This document shows, piece after piece, positions 46,801-58,458 of a stretch of DNA of 64,000 nt (position 1 is its first letter; every line of letters begins with the position of its first letter). Both the position numbers and the translations under genes were made by a program. The DNA comes from Pedinophyceae sp. YPF-701. Lineage: Eukaryota; Chlorophyta; Pedinophyceae. The stretch spans positions 248,001-312,000 of the forward strand of contig CAJZHL010000004.1 in the NCBI GenBank assembly GCA_916048055.1, given 5' to 3'. Under the pieces are notes generated by a model. That model worked only from the letters and a program-made list of their open reading frames with translations, was not told the DNA's origin and did no database searches.

Positions 46801-47930
46801 CGGGCCTCCGCCATGTAGTCGATGCCGCGGATGATCGGCGCCCCGGACACCGCGCCCTCGAACGGGCGCAGCGGCTCCGGCTCGCGCGGGCGCGGGATTC
46901 TCGCAGGGTCAAGGCGCGCCTCTTTGAACCATTCAGGGTACTGGCTGTACGTGTCGCCGATGGGGCTTTGCTGGAAGTGGTGGGCGAGGTTCACGATGAA
47001 CTGGCGCGCGGCGCGCCGCACGAACTGGTCGTCGTGCCTGACGCTGGCCTCGAAGAGACGGTCGCGCCACTTTTTGTGGCCGAGGACGGGCATCATGGCC
47101 TGCGGGGCGTTCAGCGCGAGGCTGTCGAGGATCATGATGCTGATCAGGACGTACTCGGGGTTCCTGTCCCGCACGAAGTTCTTCAGTATGGACGCCACGT
47201 CGTCCGCCTGGTTGGGCTGAGCGCGCAAGTGCTTCACCAGCGCCTCCACCTTGCGCCAGTCGAGGTCCCCGGGACTAGAGAAGATCTCGTCCACGAGGCA
47301 TCGGGCCTGCAGAGACCGTGCGGGCGCCGCGAAACGAACGTTGGCGGGACGGCAGGGCGAAAGAGCTCACCAGCTGCCTTCCGGGCCGAACGCGCAACAC
47401 CTCGCGGACGGTTCCCGAAAGCGGTCCGCGCGAGTGACCGTGGGAGGCGAACCATGCGGCTGGACGCGAGCGTGGTCGGAAACGCGCAGCAGCGGCCAAG
47501 GGCACGAGCAGTGCTGGGCATCGAGTGGCGGAGAGGCCGCCGGGACGCGCCGCGGGTGACGCGCGCCGCGGCGTGCAGGCTGCGCGCGCAATCACGAGAT
47601 CATGCTCCGCGGGGGAGTCGCTGGACCCCTCGCGCACGACGCAGGACAAGAACCACCGCGACGCTGAGCTAAGCAGTGTGCAGTGTGGCCACGCAGCGCC
47701 GCGGCGCGGCCAGCTCACGTCTCGCTGGGCGCAGCCGCGCCGCCTCAAGAGGGCCGCGCGGTCGGCAGCGCGCACGTGCGTCGCGGCGCACGGCGTCCGT
47801 CGCGGCGCCGGCGCCTGCCCTCCGCAAGGGGGGAAAGAGCTGCCGCGGGGCCGCGTACGCGGCAAGTTGCGGGGATCGGACGTCCGCAACGCACCTCCTC
47901 CGAGGCCTTCTTGCCTCTCCCGAACACCAT
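43860..47930 (-). CDS. Predicted VHS-GAT-kinesin-14 fusion protein
   Basis: Predicted exons: 47930-47895, 47306-46633, 46516-45610, about 45517-45087, 44916-43860; all phases agree, about 1,034 aa. Residues 1-12 (MVFGRGKKASEE) join ARCLVDEIFSSPGDLDWRKV, the start of a VHS domain (to about residue 150; ILKNFVRDRNPEYVLISIMI, FVRRAARQFIVNLAHHF). An acidic linker ends ILGDEDDDNDI, then a phase-2 intron (46632-46517). The next exon opens MMTTNTAAHETPDELVSSFE and has EERLLQRFIDCASRSNAAVD, resembling the last helices of a GAT domain. A coiled coil (about 330-640) follows, then the motor: neck ELKGNIRVLARVRPVLPF, P-loop GYNVCVFCYGQTGSGKTHTI, switch I NDRSSRSHMIFSM, switch II DLAGSERVAKSGS and SLDYASRVKLVRNNASR. 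The C-terminal motor with GNIRV neck is kinesin-14, minus-end directed. If the 116-bp intron were not spliced, two genes would overlap by an ATGA; the GAT-like helices on the kinesin side favour one gene. Confidence 0.78.
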
Positions 47931-49126
47931 CTTGCGCTCTCGCGCGCTGACACAGCACCAGCGGCCACAGAGCGCCAAAAAGCAGGGGAGGGAGGTTGTG
48001 GCCGGATCTACCCGACGGCGCCGTTGCGGGCCTTGCCACTTGTCTCCGGCAAATATCCGGAGCCCAGTGTGCCGCCGCACGCGCGGCGGTCCGCATCAGC
48101 GTCGGCGGGGGTCGGGCCAGCCACGTGGCTGCAGTCTGGCCCTGAGTCATCGCATTCTACCCCCCACGCACGTGGCAGGTGGTTCCCGGCGCGGCCGCGC
48201 AGCGCGCCTCGATGTCACCGCCGCGGTGGCGCGCCTGCCGAACGCACACACGACGGCGACTGAGCTGCGTGTGTGGAAACACATAGCAGTGGTATGCCTC
48301 GCTCTGCGGGGTCGTGGACCGGCATGCGCGAGCGATTGCGGCCGCCCTCGCGTTGCTCGTCAGATGTCCGCCGCAGGGGCGTTGCAGCGTGACACGCGCC
48401 GCCCTCGGAGCCTCCCTGCCCTCCCCCCCCTTGATTGATGTCAAGACCCCACGCGTGTACGTGGCGCTGGCGGGCTCGCCTCGTACCGCAGCGGAGCGCC
48501 AAGTCGTGCTCGATGGCTCTCATTTCCTCGCACCGCTCGCCGGCGTGCGCGCGGGCGGCCGCGCGGACGACACCCCCCGGGGCGTTGACATTGCAAACCG
48601 TGCAGTTGGGCCTCCCGCGGCCGGGGCTGGATGGCGCGCGTGCTGCGGTGACGCGGCACAGCACGCCGACGGCGGTCAGGTGTGAGTCAGCGCGCAGACG
48701 TGCGTTGAGGGTAGGCTGCAGGGACGACTGATCGGTGTGCTCGTGGCGTCGTGGGAGAGCGACAGCCCCGTGTTCGCGGGACGGCTGCGCAAAAACGTTT
48801 CGGACTTTCGTCATGAAGTGCACGTGCAGCCTCCCGCGGAGCGGGACGCGCAGCATGGCTGCCGGCCCGAGCCTTCAGGTGCGAGCTAGGCTCCCCGCCC
48901 CTGCAGCCCGCCCTCTCGATTTCCCGCGGAGGCAACATCCGCGCCGCGACAATCGACTTCCACTCTGCCGCCCCCGCGCGGCGCATTGCCCACATCAACC
49001 CCCACAGCGCCGCACCGCCCTGGACCACCTGTGTGGCACGTCCGGAAGATCGCACATCCCCCCACGCCGCGGCGGACCCCTCCACTCCCACTGCAGACGG
49101 CGTTGCTGCGCGGGCAGAGGGTCTCC
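47931..49126. promoter_or_regulatory. Divergent spacer VHS-kinesin / IleRS
   Basis: About 1.2 kb between divergent starts. Open frames overlap on all strands with shadow composition. Both promoters should lie here; no clear element was found. Confidence 0.35.
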
Positions 49127-52100
49127 ATGCCGCGGCCTGTCGACGCCAGGCTGGGTCGCCCGCTCCTGGGCGCCCGCCCATCGCGATGCCTCTCTGTTTC
49201 GGTCGGTGCGAAGGGCGGGAAGGGCCGCAAGAATAAGGACGACTCCGTTTACAGGTGAGCCGCGCATTCCGCCGGCGAACGCTGCGCGAGGGCGCCCCCT
49301 GCGCCCGCTGCAACCGGCGCTGGGACGTGCGGCAGCGGAGCAAGAGCGCCCTCGCAGCGCGCGTGTGCGGCCGTAGCCGCGCAGGACGCCCTCGCGATCC
49401 CATCACTATGAGCGGTTCCGTCCGGAAACAGCCTGGACGCGTCTCATCGCGGCCCCAGGGGCCCTGTGCGCGCCTGACCCTGTGCTCTGAGTCTCTCCGC
49501 CCCGTTTCCGCGCGCGATGTCCGCAGCGCGACGGTGCGGCTGCCGGAGACGGAGTTCAACATGCGCGCCAACTCGCTCAAGCGCGAGCCCGAGATCCAGA
49601 AGTTCTGGGAGGAGGCGCGCGTGTACGAAACGCTGGCGAGCTCCAACGCGGGCGACACCTTCACGCTCCACGACGGCCCGCCGTACGCGAACGGCGACCT
49701 CCACATCGGCCACGCGCTGAACAAGATCCTCAAGGACTTCGTGAACCGCTACCAGCTCCTGCGCGGCCGCAAGGCCAAGTTCGTGCCCGGATGGGACACC
49801 CATGGTCTTCCAATCGAGCTCAAGGTGCTCCAGAGTCTCAAGAAGTCGGAGCGCGAGGCCCTGACGCCCGTCACGCTCCGCGAGAAGGCCCGCGAGTTCG
49901 CCCTCGCCACCGTCGAGTCCCAGAAGGAGCAGTTCCGCCGGTACGGCGTCTGGGCGGACTGGGACGCGCCCTACGTCACGCTCGACCCGGCCTACGAGGC
50001 CGCGCAGATCGAGGTGTTCGGGAAGATGGTCCTCAACGGGCACATCTACCGCGGGTTCAAGCCCGTGCACTGGTCGCCGTCCTCGCGGACCGCGCTCGCG
50101 GAGGCGGAGCTGGAGTACCCCGAGGGGCACACGTCGCGGTCCATCTACGTGGCACTGCCGCTGAGTGAGGTGCCCGAGGGTGCGCCCGAGGAGCTGGCGG
50201 CGTGCGTGGGCGACACGTCCATCGCGGTGTGGACGACGACGCCGTGGACGATCCCGGCGAACCTCGGCGTGGCGGTGAACGAGCGGATCGAGTACGCGGT
50301 GTGTGCGGCGGAGGGCGAGGGCGCGGCGGGGTGGGCGCGGAAGCGCGTGATCGTGGCGAAGGACCTGGTGGAGACCGCGGCGGAGAAGTTCGGCGTGGGT
50401 CTGACCGTGCAGCACGTGTTCACGGGCGCGCAGCTGGCGGGGTGCAAGTACAAGCACCCGCTGTACGAGCGCGAGAGCCCCGTGGTGGTGGGCGGGGAGT
50501 ACATCACGACGGACTCCGGCACGGGCCTCGTGCACACGGCGCCCGGGCACGGCCAGGAGGACTACATGACGGGCCAGAAGCACAACCTGGGTTTGTTGTC
50601 GCCGGTGGACGACGCGGGGCGGTTCACGGAGGAGGCCGGCGAGGCGTTCAAGGGCCTGAGCGTGCAGGGGGAGGGCAACGCGGCGGTGATCGAGGCGCTC
50701 CAGGGCGGCGGCGCGCTGCTGGTCGAGGAGGAGTATGCGCACAAGTACCCCTACGACTGGCGCACGAAGAAGCCGACCATCTTCCGCGCGACGGAGCAGT
50801 GGTTCGCGTCGGTGGAGGGCTTCCGGGAGGAGTGTTTGAAGGCGATCGGGGAGGTCTCGTGGGTCCCCGCGGCCGGCGAGAAGCGCATCTCGGCGATGAC
50901 CGAGGGGCGGTCGGACTGGTGCATCTCGCGGCAGCGCAAGTGGGGCGTCCCGATCCCCGTGTTCTACTACGAGGACTCCGGCGAGCCGCTGATGACCGAG
51001 GAGACGATCGCGCACGTCCGCGACGTGTTCGCCGAGCACGGGTCGGACGCGTGGTACAAGTTTGACACCGCGGACCTCCTCCCGGAGCCTCTCCGCGCCG
51101 AGGCGCCCAAGCTGAAGCGCGGCGAGGACACGATGGACGTGTGGTTCGACTCCGGGTCGTCCTGGGCGGGCGTGGTGTCGCGCACCGAGGGCCTGCGCCT
51201 CCCCGCCGACCTGTACCTGGAGGGGTCGGACCAGCACCGCGGGTGGTTCCAGAGCTCGCTGCTGACCAGCGTGGCGGCGACGGGCGCGGCGCCGTACAAG
51301 CAGGTGCTCACGCACGGGTTCGTGCTCGACGAGAAGGGCATGAAGATGTCCAAGTCGGTTGGGAACGTGGTGGACCCGCGCACCGTGATCGAGGGGGGGA
51401 AGAACCAGAAGGAGGAGCCCCCGTACGGCGCCGACGTGCTGCGGCTGTGGGTCGCGTCCGTGGACTACACGGGCGACGTCCTCGTCGGCCCGGGCATCCT
51501 GAAGCAGGTGTCGGACGTGTACCGGAAGGTGCGCTTCACGCTGCGCTTCCTCCTGGGCAACCTAGCGGACTTCGACCCGCAGAACGACGCCGTGCCGCTC
51601 GCGGACCTGCCCTCCGTGGACCGGTACATCCTGAGCCGCACGGCCGCGTTCTGCGACGAGGTCGAGGCGGCGTACGGCGCGTACAGCTTTGCGCGCGTGT
51701 ACCAGGCGGTACAGCGGTTCTGCATCACCGACCTGTCGTCGTTCTACCTGGACGTCGTCAAGGACCGCACCTACATCCGCGCGCCGACCTCGACCGCGCG
51801 GCGCACCGCGCAGACCACCCTGAACATCGTCCTGCGTGCGCTGATGTCGGCGGTGGCGCCGCTGGTGCCCCACATGGCCGAGGACGCCTGGCAGAACCTG
51901 CCCTACGCGCCCTCGGCGTCGTCCGTGTTCCAGGCCGGCTGGCTGAGCGTCCCGGACGACGCCCGCGGGCTCCTGTCGGAGGAGGACGCCGCGGCGTGGG
52001 CGGGGCTGCTCGAGGTGCGCGACGCCGTGAACAAGCTGCTGGAGACGGCCCGCGTGGACAAGTTCGTGGGGTCGTCGACGGACGCGGCGGTGTTCGTCCA

Positions 52101-52443
52101 CGTGGCGGACGGCGCGGTCGCGGACTCGATGGCGGCGCTGCTGTCGGAGAGCAACGAGGTGGACGAGCTGCGGTACTACCTGCTGGCGTCGCGCGCGACG
52201 CTCTGCGGCGAGGACGACGCGCGGGCGTGCCAGTACTGCGAGGAGGTGGACATCGAGGGCGTCGGAAAGGTGGTCGTGGGCGTGGCGAAGGCCGAGGGGA
52301 CGTCGTGCAACCGCTGCCGCACGTTCTCTCCGCTGGTCGGGGACAGCGCGAAGCACCCGCTGCTGTGCGAGCGGTGCCTGCCCGTCGTCGAGGAGCTCGG
52401 GTTCGAGGCCCCCGCGCCGGTCACCACGGCCGCGTCCACGTGA
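49127..52443 (+). CDS. Isoleucyl-tRNA synthetase, plastid/bacterial type
   Basis: Charges tRNA-Ile with isoleucine in organelles. Two exons: 49127-49254 (MPRPVDARLGRPLLGARPSR and on, a targeting-peptide-like stretch ending KGRKNKDDSVY) and 49527-52443; AG joins C in phase, giving about 1,014 aa. Catalytic signatures are HIGH (GDLHIGHALNKILKDF) and KMSKS (EKGMKMSKSVGNV). CP1 editing shows WTTTPWTIPANLGVAVN and TDSGTGLVHTAPGHGQEDYM. WFDSGSSWAGV and YLEGSDQHRGWFQSSLL are also present. The anticodon-binding part is followed by a C-terminal zinc finger with CNRCRTF and LCERCLP, typical of bacterial and plastid enzymes and absent from the cytosolic eukaryotic one. Wording is very close to Arabidopsis OVA2 (plastid and mitochondrial). 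The first Met could also be further upstream, since the frame is open from 48986. Confidence 0.93.
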
Positions 52444-52751
52444 GCGGCGCCGCGCAGCACAGCGCAGGACTGATTGTGATGCACGAGTCGGCTTGACGGC
52501 GGCCGCACATGAACGAAGAGTCACACGTCGTCACGAAACGAACCAAGTCTGAACCGAGTCAGTGTCATGTACACCGCCGAGCCCCGCCCGCGATCGCTGA
52601 CGCGGGACTGCGGCGCAGTGCGACCAAGCTAGCTCTTGCATGTCGCCTGAGCCACGGGTCAATCAACCGCCGCGGCAGGGACCGCTCCCTGCCCCGCACG
52701 GACCTGCGCTCCGGCCCGGCGCCCGCCCGCCCGGCCGGCCGCCGCCAGCGC
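52444..52751. other. Convergent spacer IleRS / FTR1
   Basis: About 0.31 kb holding two 3' ends. Nothing notable. Confidence 0.35.
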
Positions 52752-54794
52752 TCAGACGTGGGTGGTGTCCCGCGCGGCCTCCTCGGAGACGTTCGGCGGC
52801 GTGTCCCGGCCGTCCTCCTTGTCCGTGCTCACGTCGTCGCCGCTGACCCACTTGGCCTTGGTCGCGACGGGCCCCTCGTCGAGCGAGTTCTCCTTGATGG
52901 CCTCGATGAGGTGGTAGCCCCACAGGCCGTGGAAGAGGCCGCCGAACAGGTTGATGGCCCAGACCATGGTGAGCATGGCGCCCGCGTGCCAGTAGCCCTT
53001 CTGGCGCAGGCCGGCGTCGCCGCGGAAGTAGTCCGAGTTGAACCAGAAGAGCTGGTAGAAGAAGCCGTCCTTGAAGCCGCCGCACTTGTTCTTGCCGTTG
53101 CAGTCGAGCTGGACGAGCACGATGATCAGGACGAACACGTGCCACACGATGCACCCGACGAAGTACGTCCACGCGGCGGGGAGGCGGAAGCGGCCGCAGG
53201 CGTTGTAGAGCGCCAGGGTGCCCGCGCCGTAGAAGATCATGCCGAAGATCGAGACGAGGAAGGCGTTCCAGGGGTGGTAGTCGACGGAGCAGGCCCAGAT
53301 GAACTGGATGAAGCCCCAGAAGAAGGCGATCGGCGTCATGATCTTGGCGGCGAAGAAGTGCTGGTTGCGGTGCTCGCGCGTGAAGCTCTTGACCTTGACC
53401 GAGAGGTAGTGGAACGCGCCGAGGAGCAGCACCCAGTACAGCGCGTAGATCCAGATCTCCATGAACGTCGGCGTGTCCTGGTACCCCACCAGCGCGCGCA
53501 TCAGCCCGCCGACCTCGTTGTCCTTGTCGTGCAGGATGTTCTTGGTCGACCACAGCGTCTGGCCCGTCCACGAGCGCTCCAGGTCCGGCTTCGACTTCGA
53601 GCCGCCGTTGTCGAAGTCCTTGTACGACCCGAACCAGTTGGCCTCGGCCAGCTCGTGGATGCCGTACGAGGCGATGCCCGCCGCGAAAAACACGAGGACG
53701 ACCGACGTCCAGCGCAGGAACTTGCCGATGTCGAGCTTCAGGGAGCCGCGGAAGACGCCGACCGACACGATGAGCGCGATCACGATGCCGAGGACGCCCG
53801 GGATGGGGATCGACTCGGCGCCGTCGTTGGACTCGACGCCGAGGATGAACACCACCGTCTCCACGCCCTCGCGGAACACCTGCGCGAAGGGCAGGAGGAA
53901 GAGCTTCCACTCCTTCCCGGACTCGATCGCGGCCTCGAGCTTGTCCTCGATGTCCTGCTGCAGCTTGTGCCCCATCATCGTCGTCCACAAAATCATCCAC
54001 GTGAGCAGGCCCGCCGCGAGCAGCGAGACGACGCCCTCGAAAATGTACCGCGTGCGGCCCGCGAAGATGTCGTCGTCGTCAACCCACTTCGCGATGCCGA
54101 AGCCCAGCCCGAGCGCGATCGAGGCCGCGATCGCCGACCCCGTGCCCCACCAGATCCACTTGTTATACCGCTGGAACCCCGTCTTGCGGGTGTACGCGAG
54201 CATGATGCCCACGATGATGCATGCCTCCAGGGACTCCCTGCGGACGGCGGCGGCGGCGGCGCGGGCGCGTGAGGCCGGGCGGCGGCGTCGCGACTCAACG
54301 GCCAGGTTTGGTAGTTAGGCAGGGGGGGTGAAATCGAGGCGCGTGGCCGGCACACGCCGGGGCAAGGTGCGCGAGGAGGCGCCGATGCGGGCGTGCGGGC
54401 GCAGGGTCGCACGGGCATGGCGTTGCGGGGTCGCGGGCGCGCGGGCGCGCGCGGGGGGCGCCGCGCGGGGCGGGAGATGGCCTGGGAGTGTTGCGCAGCG
54501 GTTGGCCGACGGCGCGCCGCAGGCACGCGCTCGGGGCGCGTCATCGATCGAAACGGAGAGAACAAGAACAGGGGAAGCGCTGCGGAGGGCTCGACGGCGT
54601 GTTCGAGCGCCTGCGTGCGCGCGGTGGCCGGCCGAGTGCGAAGGAGGCGGCTGGCAACATGAGACGTGTCCCGAGGCGAGGCGGCGGCGTCCGTGCAATG
54701 TGCTGGGCGCGAACGACGGGTACGGTGTAAGTTTATCGGTTCCGTGGCCGCACCTGAGGCAGATGAAGAAGGCGGCCGCGGAGAAGAGCCCCAT
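52752..54794 (-). CDS. FTR1: FTR1-type high-affinity iron permease
   Basis: Imports iron at the plasma membrane, normally paired with a multicopper ferroxidase. Two exons: 54794-54754 (41 nt, MGLFSAAAFFICL plus AG) and 54237-52752. The split codon restores Arg, giving LRESLEACIIVGIMLAYTRK. So the first iron-binding REXXE motif (RESLE) straddles the 516-bp intron. The second REXXE motif is REGVETVVFILGV. About seven hydrophobic spans are visible (SAIAASIALGLGFGIA, VVSLLAAGLLTWMILW, GVLGIVIALIVSVGVF, TSVVLVFFAAGIASYGIHEL and others), with a long hydrophilic loop between spans 5 and 6. The C-terminal tail is acidic and Asp/Lys-rich (SGDDVSTDKEDGRD). Length of 508 aa exceeds the roughly 400 aa of fungal Ftr1 but suits algal members. 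No ferroxidase gene is in the window. Confidence 0.9.
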
Positions 54795-55302
54795 GGTCGC
54801 TTTCGGCAGTATGTGCCGGCGGTGCCGGGTGCAGCGACGAACGGTGCGGAGGCGTTGCCCTCCTGAATGTCACTCTCGACGCTTGTCGAATGTGGCGCGA
54901 GCCGGCGCGGCCGCGCGCCCTTGGGCACGGCCCTCGCCGCCGACAGAAGCGAGCTGTCCGACAGCTCGTCAGGCGACACACGCTCGGCGTGCGCCTGGAT
55001 TCTCGGCGATTGCGGCAACCGAGACACCATGCATGGCCACACATGCGCGACACATGCAGTCGCGCGTCCGTTTCCCCGTCGCGCCCGCCGCCGCGACGGA
55101 TTACGGCCGGCCGCAGTAAAGCCCTAAAACACGGCCGGCCTCGCAGCCCGCGCATTCAATTACCGCCTCGGCCCCTCGAACATGTCACACAGATATTACA
55201 CGCCCGCTTCGCCCCGGCACCTCGCGCATCGCGCGCCCGAGCGCCGCGCCAACCGATTCGCACTGCCCCGCTCTGCCTCGCCCGCGTCGCACGACCCACA
55301 CC
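54795..55302. other. Spacer FTR1 / PrimPol
   Basis: About 0.51 kb between two minus-strand genes. It holds the FTR1 promoter and the PrimPol 3' UTR. An iron-responsive element would be expected, but none can be named from sequence alone. Confidence 0.35.
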
Positions 55303-57598
55303 TCAGAGATCCAGCGCCTGCAGCGCGGCCTCTTCGGTCCAGCCCGCGGCCTCGAGCGCGCCGGGGCCCGGCCGCCCGCACGTGCCCCACTGCGGGCTAG
55401 CCGCCTGCTCCTGATCTGCGCCTGGGGGTGACCAGGCGAGGGGGGCCGGCAGCGGCGCAGCGGGCGAGCGGTACGCGCGGCAGTCCGGATCGTGGCACCG
55501 CTGGTACCAGATCCCCGCGCGCAGGTCGCAGCAGTAGTACACGCCGTTGGAGCGGTGGGCGCGCCCGACGTTGCCACACCACCTGTTGGCGCGAATCTGC
55601 AGCACGAGCAGGCCCGCCTCGGGCAGGAACATCCACGACCTGCATCGCGGCCGACGTGGAGCGCCGCGTTCGACGCGCCGGTGCGCGCGGCGAGGCACTG
55701 CGCGAGTGTGCAGCGTCGACTCGAGATGTTGCCGCGAGGGGGGACGCACGCACCGGATCTCGCCCTGGACGCCGTCGTGGTTGCACACCGACCGGATGAA
55801 GTCGTCGACCGCCGGGAACGGGCTCGACGACGTCCCGCCGTGCTGCGGGGGCCCAATGTGACCCGTAGCCACACTCCCCTCGCCCCGGCGCCCCGCTGCG
55901 CCCGGAATCGCGTCGCCCCCGCGCTCCTCGTCGAAGGCCTGCGAGCACGATTCGGCGGCGCCGTGCGCGTCGCGACGGCGCCGTTGACCGCGCGTGGCGC
56001 CGCGTGTGCATGTGCCATCTTGTGTGCGCGGCAGTTCGCCTGGCTGTCGAGCTTCGCGCACCTCGAGCAGCCGGAAGCTGCGCGCCTCCTCGTCCGTGAG
56101 AGTGACCAGGGTCTTCTCGAGCGTGTCCCGCTGCAGGGGTCGCGGCGGCTTCGTGAAGAAGCGGCCCGTCTCACGCAGCACCGCCTGCTTGCCGAACTTG
56201 CTGCTCAGGTAGAGCCTGCGCGGCGGACGACGGCGAACGCACCGGTGGTCGCACGTGCGGCGCGCTCAAGCCACCCGCGAACGCCACGGAGCAGCAAGCG
56301 CACGCGCACGCGCGGGCACGCCGTGAGGAACGAGTTGCCACTGCAGCGCGCGCCGCAGGGGACGAAGCGCTCACCTGAACGCGCGGTTGCGTGTGTACAC
56401 GCCCATGTCCACGAAGGAAGTTCGAACACCCCCCTCGACACCCCCCTTGCTCCACACCATCAAGCCCGCATCCATCGCTGGCGCTCCGCGCGCTTGGGGC
56501 CCTTCGACATTCGCAGGGGACGCGGGCGCTGCGCCCTCACCCGCGGGGGCGCTGGCGCCGTCTCCGGCGCCCCCCTGCGCGCGCTCCGCGGAGAGCGCCC
56601 ACTGCAGGAAGGCGCCGACGTGGGCGTTGTTGCGGAACGCCGCGGAGGCGCACCGCACGACGAGGTGCCGGGAGAACTTCGCGGGCGTGGAGGAGTCCAG
56701 CTCGACGATCGCGTCGTCCGGCACAGCGATGTTGTACCTCTCCTGGAGACCCCCCCGCACGGCGCTGATCACGCGCGCGACCAGGGCCTCGCCGTCGACG
56801 CCGGGGTTCGCGTCGGGGACGAACTCGAGGTCGAGGTACACGTGGCACGGTCGGCCCTGCCGTATGATCTCGTACCAGTGCCGCGACGGCGGCGGCGCGG
56901 CCGGTGGTGCGCTGGCGGCGCCCGGGCGCTTCGGTCCGCCGGCCGGGCCCGCGGGGGAGAGATAGCGGCCGCAGAACTCCTGCCGCGTCGCGATGAGGAA
57001 GCGCCGCACGCCCGTCGCGGAGAGCTCCTCGGAGAAGCAACTGCATGGTTCCGCGTTTGGAAACAGGGGGGAGTTATTGCTGTGGCGGCGCGTCAATGGT
57101 CGCGGGGCCGTGTGCCCGGCGACGCGGGGGAATTCGAGTCTTGGTGTCTGGGCAATTGTAGCTCATGCCGCGGTGTCTCAGGGCGGCAGAGTTGTTCGCG
57201 TGCCCTGCCGGGGCCGTGCGACGGGTCGCGGCGCGCCGGCGGCGTCGATCTGCTTCCGCACTTTGAGCGCACGGCGGTGGGGCTGCGCCGGTGCGCGGCC
57301 ATGGCGGAAGTTCCGGGCGCAACATAACACCATGCGCAACACTTGGAAAGGAGGCTCAACATCATCGCACTGGGTGTGGCCCGCACCCGAGGTCAGGGAT
57401 CCCCGCATTCGCGTCCCAGAAGGCGAAGGCTTCCGCCTGGCGCGGAAACACGCGCCAGATCTCCGCGAGCGCGCCGGTGTGCACGCGCAGCAGCTCGCGT
57501 GCCTGCGCGTGCAGCCTCTCCGCCTCCTCCCGCACGCAACGGTCCATCCTGCGGTCCATGGCGCTCAGGCTGCAGACAAGGAGACCGCGAACGCGCAT
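55303..57598 (-). CDS. PRIMPOL: PrimPol primase-polymerase
   Basis: An archaeo-eukaryotic primase with translesion polymerase activity that reprimes stalled forks in nucleus and mitochondria. The first exon (ATG at 57598 or a nearby Met) has ALAEIWRVFPRQAEAFAFWD, equal to the conserved IWR-F-RQ-AF segment. The next (about 57,050-56,380) has CFSEELSATGVRRFLIATRQ, the catalytic DxE in CHVYLDLEFVPDANPG, SSTPAKFSRHLVVRC (SxH nucleotide-binding motif) and FVDMGVYTRNRAFR with the third catalytic Asp. It joins LYLSSKFGKQAVLRETGRFF. Then FPAVDDFIRSVCNHDGVQGE precedes the last exon, whose zinc knuckle is NRWCGNVGRAHRSN...CCDLRAGIWYQRCHDPDC, keeping the Cys-His-Cys-Cys ligands. The C-terminus ends ALQALDL and is short; an RPA-binding acidic tail as in vertebrates is not obvious. 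Two to three introns are supported by GT-AG borders. Confidence 0.88.
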
Positions 57599-57658
57599 GA
57601 ACGCCGGAGCGGTCCGCCGCGCCACGCGCCAGCGCGAGCTGATCGGGCCGCGAACGGT

Positions 57659-58085
57659 CTAGTTAGGGCGGGAGGGCTGCGCGAGCCGCTTGAAGGGCCA
57701 CACGCCGGATTTGTGCCCGGAATCTGGGGATGTCACGTACATTCTGCGTCCCGGGGACGCGTTGTGCTGCCAGTATCCGCGGAACTTGCGGTCTCGAGCC
57801 GACGCAGCAACCTGTGCAGGGCTCGCAGCGCCCCCCGCGCCGTCGCGAACCTCTCGGCGCGTGGGGACGTCGTCTTCATCCGTCGCACGGACCGCTGTAC
57901 CACCAACATCGTCGCGGGCGGCCGAGGCGGGCGTTCGGGCCTCGTCCTCGCGGCTGCGAGCACCTGCTGGCGAGGCACACTGCTCATTCGCCGACGCGTG
58001 TTTACGTTTCCGCGACCCCCCAGCCTTCTCGCGTCTCTCCCTGCGCTCCTCCTGCTCCTTGCGCTCGAGCAGGGCGCTCAGCATG
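57659..58085 (-). CDS. Hypothetical charged protein
   Basis: An ORF of about 141 codons from an ATG at 58085. It begins MLSALLERKEQEERRERREK, a charged helix or coiled coil, followed by a basic patch GGSRKRKH that could be a nuclear signal. A low-complexity middle leads to a more ordered end, RKFRGYWQHNASPGRRMYVT and SGVWPFKRLAQPSRPN. It lies only about 60 bp from the PrimPol start region on the same strand, so it could also be an upstream exon block of another gene. No family is recognised. The aromatic-rich C-terminus is the main sign that it is translated. Confidence 0.4.
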
Positions 58086-58458
58086 GCGCGCAGGCACCCG
58101 CGCGAGCGCCACGCGAAAGAAGGAAGTGACAAGTTGCGGTGAGGCCACGACTGATGATGACGGACGGCGCACGAGCGGCCGAGCGCACGCAGCGGAGGAT
58201 GTGCCGCCACCAGACAAGCGCGCGGAGCCTCAGCTCGACGGCAAGTCAGCCCACCGACACTCCGAGAGCCCCCACACCCCCCCCCTCCTTGCACCGACAT
58301 GAAAGCGCCCCCCCACGAAGGCTGGAGTGTTGGCTGACATCGCGGCGTCACGCATGGCATCAAGCAACCCGCACGGACGCGACTCCCCCCCCGCGCGGCT
58401 GCGTCGCCATCGCGTATCACAGCAAGGGACGCAACTCGCGGGCGTGGGGCCGCGGGCG

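Noticed and set aside
49444-51315. 623-codon antisense frame opposite IleRS
   Set aside because: Its Arg/His/Leu-rich composition and complete overlap with a strongly conserved enzyme mark it as a shadow of codon bias in GC-rich DNA.
54328-55119. 263-codon plus frame opposite the FTR1 first exon and intron
   Set aside because: Arg-rich shadow composition, and the minus strand here holds a phase-verified exon and intron of FTR1.
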